Below, one piece after another: positions 12,241-23,892 of a stretch of DNA of 64,000 nucleotides. The notes beneath the pieces are model-generated. The model saw only the letters and a program-made list of their open reading frames with translations. It made no database searches and had not been told where the DNA came from. The position numbers and the translations under genes are program-made. How positions within the stretch are numbered: position 1 is the first letter of the stretch; each line of letters begins with the position of its first letter. This DNA is from Plasmodium coatneyi. Lineage: Eukaryota; Apicomplexa; Aconoidasida; Haemosporida; Plasmodiidae. The stretch lies in the NCBI RefSeq assembly GCF_001680005.1, contig NC_033560.1, forward strand, positions 1,181,501 through 1,245,500. The letters run 5' to 3'.

Positions 12241-14358
12241 TCAATACACAGCAATTTTTACCTCCTTGAGGGGGTTCAAATTTTTACTCCTCTGGTTGTT
12301 GTCGCTCAAGTACGCCTTAACTTTGTACCTCTTGTTATGAAAATATTTTTCCATTTTCAAGTTTTTCCCGTTGCCGTGTAGGTTGCAGCCGTTGTAGTTG
12401 GTTGTCTTCACATGGGATGGGTGCAACCAGTGCATGTTATACACTTTGTTGTTCTTCACATTTCCTGTGTTCATAAAATCGTAATTGTATTTGTTGGCGT
12501 AGTTCTGTTCCTGAGTATATGGCATGTAGTTTTTATTTAGGAAGGTTTTATTTTTTTTCTTTTTTTCTACATTTTTCTTGGCAAAGTTTAGTGCGTTTTG
12601 GCTGTCCTTATTAAGCGCATTTCCGTTGGGGGTGGCTACTCCCTTTACGTTTTGGTATTGGCCCTTGATTGGGGATTTTCTACCCTGCACGTTCGCCGCT
12701 TCGGGGGGCACTTCCGTATGCACTTCTGGGTGCACTTCGGGGTGTACTTCTGCTGCCGCTTCGATAGCCGCTTTGACGTCCGCTTGCACGCTGCCCTGTA
12801 CCTCTGGTACTCTGTTCTGCGTTACCACCTCGTCGACCCCCTCTGACAGGTACGCCGGTATGGGGATCTGCTCCGGCTTGGGGGATCTCATATATATAGG
12901 TACGGCGAAAAACGACTCTTCCTCTCCTTTCTTGCCAGCCCTTTTTGATTCATCATTCCTTTGGCCGGCACCCATGCCACCGTTCAAGTTGCTCATCATC
13001 CTGCTATTCAAACTGTTGTTCTTGCACAGCTCCATCTTCGATGAGTGACTTAGAAAATTGCAGCTCGTTGTAAAATTGGGATACTTGGACGTGGCGTACT
13101 TCACATAATGACCTGCTACGAAGCCACCTATAGCTAGATCCTTCCTACTGCCAGTGTAATAATATCTCCCATTTTCTACATTTTTAATTATTTTTTTAAT
13201 TTTTCTTCCCCTGCTAATGTTGCTTCCGACGTTTATTTGGTTGTTGTATTTATTGCATCCGCTGGTCATGTTCTTTTTTCCCTTTAATGTAATGGCGCTC
13301 TCTTTAACATTTCCACTGGTAACTGTGGTTTTCCCCGTTTGGGCATCACCGCTTCTGCCGGCTGCATTTGGGCATTTTTCCTGCGCTTCATTTATTTTAT
13401 CGCTCTTTGGTACATCACTAATGATGTTTCCTTCCATTCCCTTAATGCTCTTTCCTTGTTCGTTTTCCTTGTCAATTCTTTCCTCTTCATCATTGCGGCC
13501 GGGTTGCGTATCCTTCACCCCCGATGTGCTCCTTTCACCCTTCTTAGCCAAATCTGGTATTATGCTTCTTTTCGTAATTTTCTTCGCATTTTCATTTTCG
13601 CTCTCCATTTTTATACCTTCGGAGGGTCCTTTCGCGGTATCCCCATTCGTCGTGGTGTCTTTCTTCTTCTCCGTCTGCTTCGCCATCTCATCGTCCTCAT
13701 CATCATTCTTAACATCCTTCAGCAGCAAATTAAACAGTTCCTGGGTGGACGTAAATTTAAATCCGTCCTTTACCTTTTTGGTCTTGGTGGTTGTACGTTC
13801 GCCATCCTTTTTCTTTTTGCTCTTTTTTTCGACGCAATCTTTGGCGCCTTCCCGCTCATTCTCTTTTGCCTTCTCCTTTTTCTTCTTTTTCTGCTCCTCC
13901 TTCAGCAGTTCTTTCTTCTCCGCTTCCTCCTTTGCGCCCTTCTCCCCTTCCACGGGGATCTTTCCCTTTCCTTCTTCGTTGCTCATTCCCTCGGTTGGTC
14001 TTTTAAGTATTTTTATGATGCACTTTTTTCTGCTGGTTTCCTTTTTCTTGTCTCTACTTCCGACTTCGTCCTTTTCCGTTTCTTTCTCTGCTTTTCTCTT
14101 TTTACCCTCTGTCTTGTCTGTACAGTTGGCCTCCTTTGGGGGGTCGCTTACGGGAACCTCCTCCTCCTGTTGTTTCTCCCCCTGTTGCGCTTCGTAGTAG
14201 TTCCCCTTCCTATAATTATACAGCTTGTTGTAGTAGTTGTACCCTCCGTACTTATTGCTGTAGCCATAGTAGTTGTAATTTCTCCTCCTGCCCATGTAGT
14301 CCTTTCCGTAGTACATTCCTATGGACATGTTCTTTGGCTTCTTGTACAGGTCTACCAT
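12241..14358 (-). CDS. Conserved hypothetical Lys-rich protein with Tyr/Asn/Gly-rich ends
   Basis: This single-exon frame of 705 residues starts at the ATG at 14358 and lacks recognisable globular domains. Residues 1-57 are dense in Tyr, Asn, Gly and Arg (for example RRRNYNYYGYSNKYGG), a composition common in RNA-granule proteins. Residues 60-330 are almost entirely Lys/Glu. A degenerate tandem stretch (EVHPEVHPEVHTEVPPE) lies near residue 550. The C-terminal 110 residues have mixed composition with many Asn, Tyr and His and look more conserved. A run of 21 A (on the coding strand) ends about 10 bases before the start codon. The opposite strand also has long open frames, but they are mirror images of the Lys/Glu codons. 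I do not recognise a function. RNA association is only a compositional guess. Confidence 0.7.
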   Translation of the reverse strand: MVDLYKKPKNMSIGMYYGKDYMGRRRNYNYYGYSNKYGGYNYYNKLYNYRKGNYYEAQQGEKQQEEEVPVSDPPKEANCTDKTEGKKRKAEKETEKDEVGSRDKKKETSRKKCIIKILKRPTEGMSNEEGKGKIPVEGEKGAKEEAEKKELLKEEQKKKKKEKAKENEREGAKDCVEKKSKKKKDGERTTTKTKKVKDGFKFTSTQELFNLLLKDVKNDDEDDEMAKQTEKKKDTTTNGDTAKGPSEGIKMESENENAKKITKRSIIPDLAKKGERSTSGVKDTQPGRNDEEERIDKENEQGKSIKGMEGNIISDVPKSDKINEAQEKCPNAAGRSGDAQTGKTTVTSGNVKESAITLKGKKNMTSGCNKYNNQINVGSNISRGRKIKKIIKNVENGRYYYTGSRKDLAIGGFVAGHYVKYATSKYPNFTTSCNFLSHSSKMELCKNNSLNSRMMSNLNGGMGAGQRNDESKRAGKKGEEESFFAVPIYMRSPKPEQIPIPAYLSEGVDEVVTQNRVPEVQGSVQADVKAAIEAAAEVHPEVHPEVHTEVPPEAANVQGRKSPIKGQYQNVKGVATPNGNALNKDSQNALNFAKKNVEKKKKNKTFLNKNYMPYTQEQNYANKYNYDFMNTGNVKNNKVYNMHWLHPSHVKTTNYNGCNLHGNGKNLKMEKYFHNKRYKVKAYLSDNNQRSKNLNPLKEVKIAVY

Positions 14359-15605
14359 GGTGCGTTGGTTTTTTTTTTTTTTTTTTTTTCTGTTTATTCC
14401 GTTGAGGCGTCCACTGCCGTTGCGGTAGGGATATAAAAAGCGCTCGTTATTCGCGTGATATTAACGGGGCACTGCTCGGTTCCTCTCTCCTACCGTCTCG
14501 TTCGTGCGTACAAATAAATATGCAACGAAATTGACGGAAATATGAATGGCTCGATTGGTAGGTGCGTCAATTGATTTCTTGCTGGATGGATAGGTGCGGT
14601 CCATGCGAATGCAATGGGCACACACTTCGTATTAACAATAAAAAAAGGATTAAAGGGGGAAACAAATTGCACAAATGTGGCCTCAAACTTCAATTTAAAA
14701 AATGTGCATACGTGTTTGTTTGTGCCTGCTCGTGTCCTCTCCTGTTCAAAATGGATGCACAGATATGTTTGCAACCTCGACCGCGTGCTGATGATCTTGG
14801 CAAGAACTTCCACGCAAGCAAGCTTTTGTACATCCGCGCCCTTCGCGTGTCGTCTTCAAAATAACTTAATTATTATAAAGTTTAATTATTAAAATTTATT
14901 TAAAAAACAAATGGGCGAAAAAAAAAAAAAAAAAAAAAATTGTAAATAATGAAGGTGTGCGTTAAAACTCACGAAAGAGGTATACATACTACGCGCACGC
15001 GTGCACCTGGGGTATGAGTACTTATCGTGGAGTCACTTGCCACACCTGCGTGGGTCTACACAGAGTGAGCTGATAAGCAGTCACACAACATAAGTATAAA
15101 TGTGCATGCATATATGAGTACACCCATGTAGGCACAGATTTGGGCTTTGTGTGGTGCCCAAGGCTGGTGACATAAACTTTCTGCTTTGTTTGTAATTATT
15201 CAAGCAAATACACTTGTTGGGAAGCAGTAAAAAATGGAAGAGTGCTCCACTGCAAGTTGCACAACTGGTAAGGGTATAAAAGGCAAACCATAACCTACGA
15301 TCTGCTCCTGCACAAAAGGGAAGCACGCGCGTGCAGGTAGCTCACACTGTATAAACGAAATGAAACAAAAAAAAGTGAATGCAGCAAAACCGACGTTGAT
15401 ATGATTGTCGAAAATGAAACACTCATGTATAAGTTTTTTTTTTTTTTTTTAATATGGACTCTCCTTTCTCTTGCGATGCCCATAAATTAGTATGGTCGCT
15501 TTTCTCAGATAAGCTTGTCAACGCTTTATCGCATTTAAAAAAAAAAAAAATGAAACATTTAAGTACTAAAATAAAAATGTGCACTATATACACATGTATG
15601 CATTA

Positions 15606-15643
15606 CACAGGGGTGGTAAAAAAAAAAAAAGGAAAACCCCTGT
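15606..15643. repeat. Small inverted repeat around an A-rich loop
   Basis: A perfect 9-bp stem is formed by CACAGGGGT at 15606-15614 and ACCCCTGTG at 15635-15643, with a 20-base A-rich loop. It could form an RNA or DNA hairpin. No function is assigned. Confidence 0.6.
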
Positions 15644-17493
15644 GGTGGGAACCTTTGCGTCGTTTATAAATAAAAGTTCTATGCTCCCTGTTTTTTGTCC
15701 AACGGAGGCGTTCCAGTTGGGTGTACATATATATGTATATATATGTGTATGTATATATGCAGTGACCTCAGCACGGCGTGAGGGGAGGTCTTCTATCATA
15801 ACATACTCTGCACGCTGCAATACGGTTGCAATTGTGACTGTCACGGTTGCTATTCTTTATTATTTTATTTTATTTTTTACGCATTCATACGAAAAGGAAA
15901 AAACTCAGTTCACGCTTTGGCATAAGCGAATATTCAAACGCGCGCGCGAAGGTATATCCGTGGCTTGGCGTGTTAATCGCACAGTTCAGATGCTACAAAT
16001 AAATGTTCACATCTATGCACATGTAAACGTATAAGATGTATTGTTCATAAATATTTTTTTCTTTTTTTTTTTTTTTTGGCAAATTGTGGCGCAGTGATCA
16101 CATGATTAAAATATGTATCTCTCAAATATGCTTTTTCGAATTGTTCTAAATGAGTACGGGTGGCATTATGCTGACTCACATGGGGGAATGCAAACTGTGT
16201 GCTGGTTCAGTAGTTTGTTAAGTTCGCAAGTGTGAATTATGTATTATGTACTCTGTGTACATATTTATTGTGTATGTATATGCATATATTATGTATCTAT
16301 ATAGGTACGCATGTATGTATGTACTTTTTTTTTTTTTTTTTTTCTTCGTGAGCCTTTTGCTTAATAACTATCAGAAATAAAATATATCCACTTAACAATC
16401 CATGGTATAATAATATATCTGCCAAAGGATCACACACTATAAGTTTTTATTTTTTTTTTTTTTTATTATTTATTTTTTTCCCATTCTTCACGAATTGTAA
16501 CTATGGTGTAGGTTACTCATGTCTCACACACATAAATGCTAGGTTGAAACAATCATTTGTTTACTTCTCACACAGGGGACACCACTATGCTTAAGTATTA
16601 AAATTCTCATTTTGACCTACGTATGTGTGGGTATACACGAGGGGAGTCGTCTCTACATGCGCGCACAAATACGTGCGTACGTACATACACGCATAAGTAG
16701 CTTGTGTAGCACAGAGGCACACACGTTTGACGTCTGCACCCTCACAGTCGTTCTCGTTTACTCGAGCTGGAGACTGCTAGCCACGGTATTACGACTTTTA
16801 CGCCACCACAAAAAATAGATCTCAAATCAGACGTACATGTACTGTGTATGCGACTTTTTTTTTCTCTCACGAAATGCTTTTCACGTTTTAAAATAAAAAA
16901 AAAAATGATCGTTAATGTAAAAACATTCGTCACAACACGTCGTCTGTTCATTCAAATGCTGGTGTAAAAATAATGCAAAATATATTTTCTCCACTCACAC
17001 ATATGCATACCAAAAGATACGCGTTTTGTCTACACAGAAAGTGCGGGCCACAGAATAAAAAAATTAAGTGGTAAAGATATCACACTTAAAGACGGCCAAT
17101 CCCGAACGCGCTATTATGTGGGCTCTCTTTAAAACCTCAATTCACACAAAAAAGGGGGTGGGTAAAAAAAAAAAAAAAGAAAAAAGTGTTTTTTTTTTCT
17201 TTTCTCTTTTCGCAGTGCAAACTTTGCGAAGAGAGCAAATAAAATGTGCCGTGCTCGTCGTAAGCACGTACATTACATATGTGTATACAAACACACAGAT
17301 GCCCACCACATAACAAAGAACTAAGTAATCAATTCTTTGCTCTACACGTGGGGGTGTATTCACGCGCACATATGCATATAGACATGCACAGCAACTCGCT
17401 CGGACGTAAAAAAAGCAGTCACGATATTGCTATGTATGGATGCACAAAATGTAAAAAAACTTTCTTCTGCGCGTATTAATAAGAAGAATGTAC

Positions 17494-17540
17494 AAAAAAA
17501 AAAAAAAAAAAAAAAAAACTAATTTTTTTTTTAATTAGCT

Positions 17541-17576
<36 letters not shown>
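17494..17576. repeat. Paired poly-A tracts flanking a T-run palindrome
   Basis: A run of 25 A (17494-17518) is followed by CTAATT, a T run and AATTAG, then 32 A (17545-17576). This marks the left side of the AT-rich core of the gene-free region. Confidence 0.85.
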
Positions 17577-17577
<1 letters not shown>

Positions 17578-18855
17578 AGATAGATGGCTAAGGGGTGTAT
17601 GCCCTTATACATATATCGTCATATGTCTCATTTGTGTAAGAACTAATAAGTACATATGCGTATGTGGCCGTATGGCATAGCCTTATTGTACCTAATTGTA
17701 AACATACACAAAGGTTGCCTAAAGGATTAAATGCAGGTGGGGCATAAAAACATGGGACAATTCTGCACGTCACACATAAGTGACAATGGGAAAAAAAATT
17801 AATTATACTAATGGCGATGTGGGGGGGTATAGTTACTCATATATAGACATACGTGAGTGTACATATATCGATATATGGATAATACACCACTGTCCAAACT
17901 TGTGGAGAGGCAAAAAATATAATAATTACAATAAAAATACAAACGTGGGAACAATAAAAATTATAATATAACAATTGTAGTTATAAAATAACAACCATGG
18001 TGAAGAAAAAAACGTAGGGATGAACGTTGTCGGATGGGGAAATATGGAAAACGAGGGAAATGAAAATGGAATTGCTTTCCCTTTCTACAATATAAAACCC
18101 TCTCAGATTAACGATAAAAAAAAAAAAAAAAAAAAGGGGTATTATATAATTAACTGGAGTTTATTAAAAATGGGTGATGATTTGTGCATGTACGTATAAA
18201 TGACTGAAATACAAGATTGCAACGATTGCATTATAAGTACATGTTTGTTACATACACTATAATATATACATAAAAATATATACAAATAAAAACAAAAAAA
18301 AAAACAAAAGATTAAAAAAATGCTTCTGATTTATAAATTGTCTCAAACTTCTGCGTTTTCTTCGCTCTTCATATATGCTACATTGTACGTTTATACGCAT
18401 ATATATAAATGTGAATGTATAAACATATATTATACAATTTTGTACGTTCGCTAAATTCGTTTAACACAAGAAATGTACATATATACGTATATACATATAC
18501 ATTTACATATACATATACATATATCTTTGTATAATTTTATCAGCAAATTAATGACATAAATGTTAACTTAAAAAAAAATTATACAACTGAAAATCTTTCT
18601 TAGCAAAAATGGAATTATAAATATAATCATATATAAAACAATAACAGCAATTATATATTTTTTTTCTGTTCGTACTTTTCTTAAACTAAGCTGTAGTAAA
18701 AAAAAAAAAAAAAAATATATGAATTTTATTGCTCTGAAAGAAAAAAGAAAAAAAAAATTGACTGCATCATCTTTTTTTTTTTTAATTGTTCAGGCAAAAT
18801 GATGAAATGTTTTCATATGGACGATCGTATTGCCGCGCGGGGGCCACGAAATTGC

Positions 18856-18919
18856 TACGCAATATTGCATATATATATCTATATATAATAATATGTATAT
18901 ATATATGCAGTACTGCGTA
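18856..18919. repeat. Long imperfect inverted repeat (23-bp stem, 18-base loop)
   Basis: Bases 18856-18878 pair with 18897-18919: 21 Watson-Crick pairs, one G-T/U wobble (18865 with 18910) and one A-C mismatch (18862 with 18913). The outer half of the stem contains GC pairs, so it is not only an AT-repeat effect. Each arm also contains its own 10-base palindrome (GCAATATTGC and GCAGTACTGC). It could be a structured RNA or cruciform. Confidence 0.7.
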
Positions 18920-19068
18920 CGTACAGCGTTTTTTATGTGGCAAAAAATTCACCTTCATGGGTTAAACTTATTTTGTACATGAGCGCAATAAATGTTCACG
19001 TATATGCTAAACGTTTACGTACATGTACACGTTTTCGTATATGTACGTGACAATACTGCGTACGTACA
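18911..19068. repeat. 15-base direct repeat pair TACTGCGTACGTACA
   Basis: Identical copies lie at 18911-18925 and 19054-19068, 143 bases apart, immediately after the long hairpin. The intervening DNA is rich in GTACATGTAC-like partial palindromes. Confidence 0.6.
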
Positions 19069-21189
19069 TCGCGTACTATATGGCGACAGTACATTGCGCA
19101 CAGCTATAACACCTGTAAAAAAAACTACCGCTTAAGTTGAAAAAACGATGTACAGAATAGCAGCATAATAATATAATGCGTATTTTCACCCGAGCATATG
19201 CACCAAATTATACGATCCGCGTTCGTATGTTAAAAAATTTTCGCGTATATTATGTAAGTTTCATAGGGGCAATAAAAAGTACAAATACTTTCATACCGTT
19301 TAACGACTCGCTGTTTAAGCAGTATTATTAGGCCATGGTAATACGTAACCAACATGTATTATTCTCGTGAATCGTTCGTCATTTTATGCTTTCCGTAAAT
19401 CAACAGCATAATATATCCTGATGTAGAAAGCGAACTTTTATTCTTTTTGTGACCATTCACTCATGTGGCAAACGAAGACGCTGTTCACGCGTTCTCGGGT
19501 ACGGCTACTCGCAGGCATTACTCGTATTTATGTAGATATATATATGTACATATTATAGTACGAACTTATACATATGCCCCTAAATTGCTGTTATGTTCCA
19601 TTTATGCCTATTTTGAGAAAGGGGGCAACCACAACTTCTCGGAGGGGTCACGCTGAATGGTGAACACTGTTACGAAAAAGTATGATGCACAAATGAATGC
19701 ACGAGAAGGTGATAAATAATAAAGTAACATTACGTTTTGGCTGTTTTTTTTTTTCTTAATAAATTGGCTAGTTATAAGTACGTATAGCTGACTTGATCAG
19801 GCAGTTTTCGCTCACTGCGCAGTAGGTATATGCATATGTACACATCCCTCCTGGGAAAAGGGGGTCATCATAGCTTTCCTGTGCGATGCGAAAATGTGTA
19901 AAAATGTGGAGGAAGGATTCAATTGGTTGGTACGAAGCGAGTGTAGGTGGATGTTTTTTTCAAGTACGACCAACACGCGTCATAATTGAATAAATTTTAA
20001 AAAAATTTATAAAACGGCAGAGAAGTTGTAAAGTGCTCTCCGTGCTGCTACGGTAAAATACGTACGTCGCTTTGCCAACCGCGAACAAGCGCTATGAAGA
20101 AGTACTTTTTCGCGTGTACATAGCAACCTTTTTATAGTGTCTTCCCTCATAAGCGAAAAAGGCACAGCGCTGGCGGGAAAATCGTTTTGGGGGCACATTT
20201 ATCCAAACACATTATCGATTGGGAGGAAAAAAAAAAAAAAAAACGGTGAGAATTTACGCCAATGCATGAAAAGCATACAGCGTAGCAGTATACATTAAAT
20301 GGGTTTAAAAAAAGGCGATGCCCCAAGGTCACTCGCCAAGCTTGGTGAGCATACGCAATGTGTTAAAAAATCGCGCATAACGTTTTGTACACACATATAT
20401 GTTTATACATCCATTAGCAAAAAAAATAACGCTCTGTTGGGGTAAAGCTGTGGGAGTGTTCATATAACACACGGCAAACATGTCTAAACGTATGGGGGAA
20501 ATGACAATTCAAAAACCATTCGTGTGTCACTTTCGCAATTAAGAAGGTATTCGTTCATTTAGGGGGAGAAACTGATTTACAGGTGTGCACGAATTTGCCT
20601 CACACAGCTTTACATCCACTTGTCATTTTTGTGCCTGCTTCAGTACGCATTTCTACATAATGCAGGTATTAGTGTAAATCCTTTCCTGTTTGCACAGTTT
20701 CTGCAGTTGGTGTGGGTCGCACATAATTGGCCCAGTTGGTACAATTGGTTTGCTTTCGCAGCGGACTCTTTGAGTCGTGCATTTAACGGATTTAATGCAG
20801 CAAGGGGGGCAATGTGTACACAAAGGTGTGCGTTTTCAAAAGTGTTATGTTCGCATGAGCGAGTGGCTATTTGCGATTTTCATGTACGATTTGCAATTTG
20901 CAGTGCGTGACCGAGCGCCCATTGCTGGGTAGTACTCTTTCTCAGAACTTTTCCCCCATTAGCAAATTGCTAAGAGGGGGGAACTTTCGCGCAAAACTCT
21001 ATAAACACACATGTGTGTTATGTGCGGATATTTGCGCACTTGTAGTGACACTACTCTAGTGGAATTCACAGCATATTGAATTGTTAAAATGAATGAAAAA
21101 GGCGGCAAATGCAAGTATAATTTATTTTAAAAAAATGCAAAGTGCAAGGGAAAAAAAAAAAAGAGTTACATAATATTGTCAAAACTGGG

Positions 21190-21193
<4 letters not shown>

Positions 21194-21219
<26 letters not shown>
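21194..21219. repeat. Poly-T tract, about 26 T
   Basis: An uninterrupted T run lies in the gene-free region, one of the longest in the window. Confidence 0.9.
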
Positions 21220-21220
<1 letters not shown>

Positions 21221-23012
21221 TGGTCAAGAGAAACATATTTTAGACATGGCAACGTGAACGAAATGAGTTTAGTGGTTTTAATAGGCCAAAGGACGGGACC
21301 ACATGTGAACACAATAAATGCGTTACACTTTTATAAATAACGCATGTTTCTCACAAATGGAGCGAGTGAACGGGTGAAAAAATTAACAAACGAACAAATG
21401 AATGCAACCTTCGCAACTCATGCAATAATAAAATTCGTAGGCCACATTCACACGCGACAACGGATATATAAAAGCATGTTTAAACACGTAAAATTGGTTG
21501 CGAACAGAATGACACACTTTGTTAAAATGCGTATTATTCCTGCGCAACTCTTGTTATGCTTTGTTTCTTTTCTTTTCTGTTTGGCGAAATGGTTAGAGGT
21601 AGGTTGCCTAGGGGGAGAAAAAGAGTGCAAGTCAAGAAGCAACAAGTTCATGCATGCATGTGTTGTATATATACACACTTGTGCATAATCGAATATGTTC
21701 AATACACCTATACTCAAATGAAGGGTGAGACAAAGTAGCCCACTCGCGTACGTCAACTAAGTGGTTCGAAAAAAAAGCAAAACCAGCAAGCATGCATTGA
21801 TTGATTGATCATTACGATATGGAAATATTGACCGAAAATTTTTATTATTATTTTTTTTTTTTTCTTCACCTGTGTGTAATGATTCTATTGAACATTCCTT
21901 TATTGCGCTCCTTCGTTTAACAAAAAGAGGAACTAGGTGGACCGCATACACATGCTTATATTAAAAAAAGGGCGGGTTAAAAAATGATGCGTTAAGTAGT
22001 TATACTGTGCACCCCTCCCCTGTGAATGTGAACTCACTGGTAGGTTTGCGAGCAGATATATTTGGCAGTTCAAATGGGGGGTGACAGCCCAAACGTGAAA
22101 AATGGAACATACAAGGCGTAGAATAACGTTGCATATTATTGACAACAATGCAGACCGTCACACAGTTACCCACGTCAATGCGAACATGTGTGTAGGGGGT
22201 ACCGTGTTAGCACCAAACCACTGCTATATAAGAGAACATCGCGGTGTGTATGCCACTCGTTGGAAGGAAACATTGCAAGTGGGAACGCACGTTTGGCTAA
22301 GCTAATGTCCAAAATGAGATACACTAAAATACAGCGAAGAGTGATGAGAAAAAAAAAAGGAAAATGGAAAAAAAAAAAAAAAAATCAAATCAAATAATGG
22401 AAGATAGTACTCTACATTAGGGTACTTTTCTTTTCACCGAAAATGTGCTAACAGCACAATGGCAAAAGGTGTACATATACTTTTTTGTAGAATATTCCTA
22501 TCATAAAAATTTATGGACGGAATGATTTTTTTTTTTTTTTTCCCATGGTGCCTAGCTTCCACGCAGACCATGAAAATTGTTTTCTCAACCAATCGCGCTG
22601 TCCTTCCAAAAGGTTCAAACCAGTGACAATAAAAAGGAGCGTGTGACGAATGATTTTTCGTCATTGAGGCATAAGCCTTTTGGGGTGTATACCACTAGGA
22701 GAGTATACACCTTTCTGTGCACCGCAAGAACTGCGTAGCTGGTCTGCACAACTTCACGCGTGCGCATTTATGTGGTAATGTAATATTAGGCCATGGAAAA
22801 GGTGAGGAGAACGGAATTTTTTTTTTTTTTTTTTCCAACATGATTGATATTTTAATGTCATTTTTACGCTAGCTGGATTATTATCTTTTTTTTTTCGCCC
22901 CAACATCCTCCAACACGTTTAGCTTAGCAAGGTGATCAGCGGGGAATGACATGACAAATTTTGTCGTTTTTGCTTATTCGCCCCACTGCGGCTACAGTAA
23001 CAACTGGAAAAA

Positions 23013-23740
23013 ATGAACTTCTCATCAGCCCCTGAAGAAAATAAAAATGACTTACTAAAGGGGAAGGGGAATGTAGAAACGTCCAGGGAGCTGCTAGAGG
23101 TAAAGCTGCTACTTATAGCAGTGGTCTTGAATGGTCACTATAACGCTGCTATTTCGATGCGTTTTTTCGTTCCTTTACATTTGTGTTATTTGGGGGGGGA
23201 TGCTTTTCACGCCAGTTTTGTTTACACCTATTTGTGTACTCCTACCCAATGTACGTTTTTTTTTTTTACCATTTTTTTCACCCACGCAGGTGATCATGAA
23301 CAATTGCTATGGGCGAAACTTCAAAGTGACGGTGAATGACAACAGGGAGTTTTTTGGAGCCCTGGCATATGTGGACAAGTACAATTTATTTCTCACCAAC
23401 TGCGAAGAGCTCTACACAGGTAGGGGTACGATGCCTCCATTTGCACGTGAATAAATGTGCATGTGGAGATAGAGGGAGGGAAAGTTCGACACAGAACAGA
23501 CACTGTTAACACTGTGCCACCCATGTGCATACATGTTAAGTTTGTTCATGAGGCAAATCTGGGAACGATATCCACACTGTTTTGTACGCCCCTATTTCCC
23601 CCCCTCTTGAAGGTAGCCAAACGTACACACGAAACTGCGGGAGCATCCTAATTCCGTTTAAGATAATCAAGTTGGTAGAAATTAAAAAGGGTTACTTTGA
23701 CAGCTGTTACGAGGAACTAAAAAATGCGCAGAAGGCGTAA
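23013..23740 (+). CDS. LSM-domain protein, LSMD1/NAA38-like, three exons
   Basis: The exons are 23013-23099, 23290-23419 and 23613-23740, giving 114 residues. The first junction is phase 0 and the second is phase 1 (Gly codon split, acceptor CTTGAAG). The exon 2 protein (CYGRNFKVTVNDNREFFGAL, then DKYNLFLTNCEEL) is Sm motif 1. Exon 3 (RNCGSILIPFKIIKLVEI) is Sm motif 2. The pattern resembles LSMD1, the NAA38 auxiliary subunit of the NatC N-terminal acetyltransferase, more than the canonical LSM1-8 proteins, because motif 2 lacks the usual RG pair. The alternative is a divergent LSM protein of an RNA-binding ring. The N-terminal 29 residues are charged and unstructured. The gene converges on TRAPPC3 with 152 bases between the stop codons. 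Confidence 0.75.
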
Positions 23741-23892
23741 CACACAGGGAAACGCTTTCTTTTTTTTGTAAAAATGCTTATGCAACTAAATGAGTGAAGT
23801 CTATTTTTGCCGCTCCAATGGTGGAGGCTAACTTTTGCATAAGCCTACCAAAAATTTTTTTTTTAAAAAAAAGTTTTCACAATTTTAACTCT

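Larger units (their letters stand above)
14359..23012. other. About 8.6 kb without a supported protein gene
   Basis: No open frame here shows family character or codon use like the neighbouring genes. The stretch contains many poly-A and poly-T tracts, TA- and ACATAT-type microsatellites, and an AT-rich core at about 17.5-19.3 kb. It also has a strong hairpin at 18856-18919 and a 15-base direct repeat at 18911-18925 and 19054-19068. I looked for tRNA, U6 and 5S signatures, and for a telomerase RNA template, and did not find one. The length is unusual compared with the 0.3-2.7 kb gaps elsewhere in this window. Long non-coding RNA, a centromere or other chromosome structure are possible and untested. 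Confidence 0.65.

Noticed and set aside
13339..14436. 365-codon frame antisense to the Lys-rich unknown gene
   Set aside because: The opposite strand of Lys/Glu codons gives Leu/Phe/Ser-rich open frames. There is no family character, and the minus-strand gene has Plasmodium-like composition.
21653..21664. TGCATGCA-type octamers as ApiAP2 binding sites
   Set aside because: Such palindromes occur at a few scattered places (for example 3830, 21653 and 36081) without clustering or consistent position, so I do not call regulatory sites.
14359..23012. Telomerase RNA gene in the gene-free block
   Set aside because: I searched by eye on both strands for a template complementary to more than one copy of the Plasmodium telomeric repeat (GGGTTTA or GGGTTCA). 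Only short fragments of 6-8 matching bases were found, such as AAACCCT near 18096-18102, which is not convincing.
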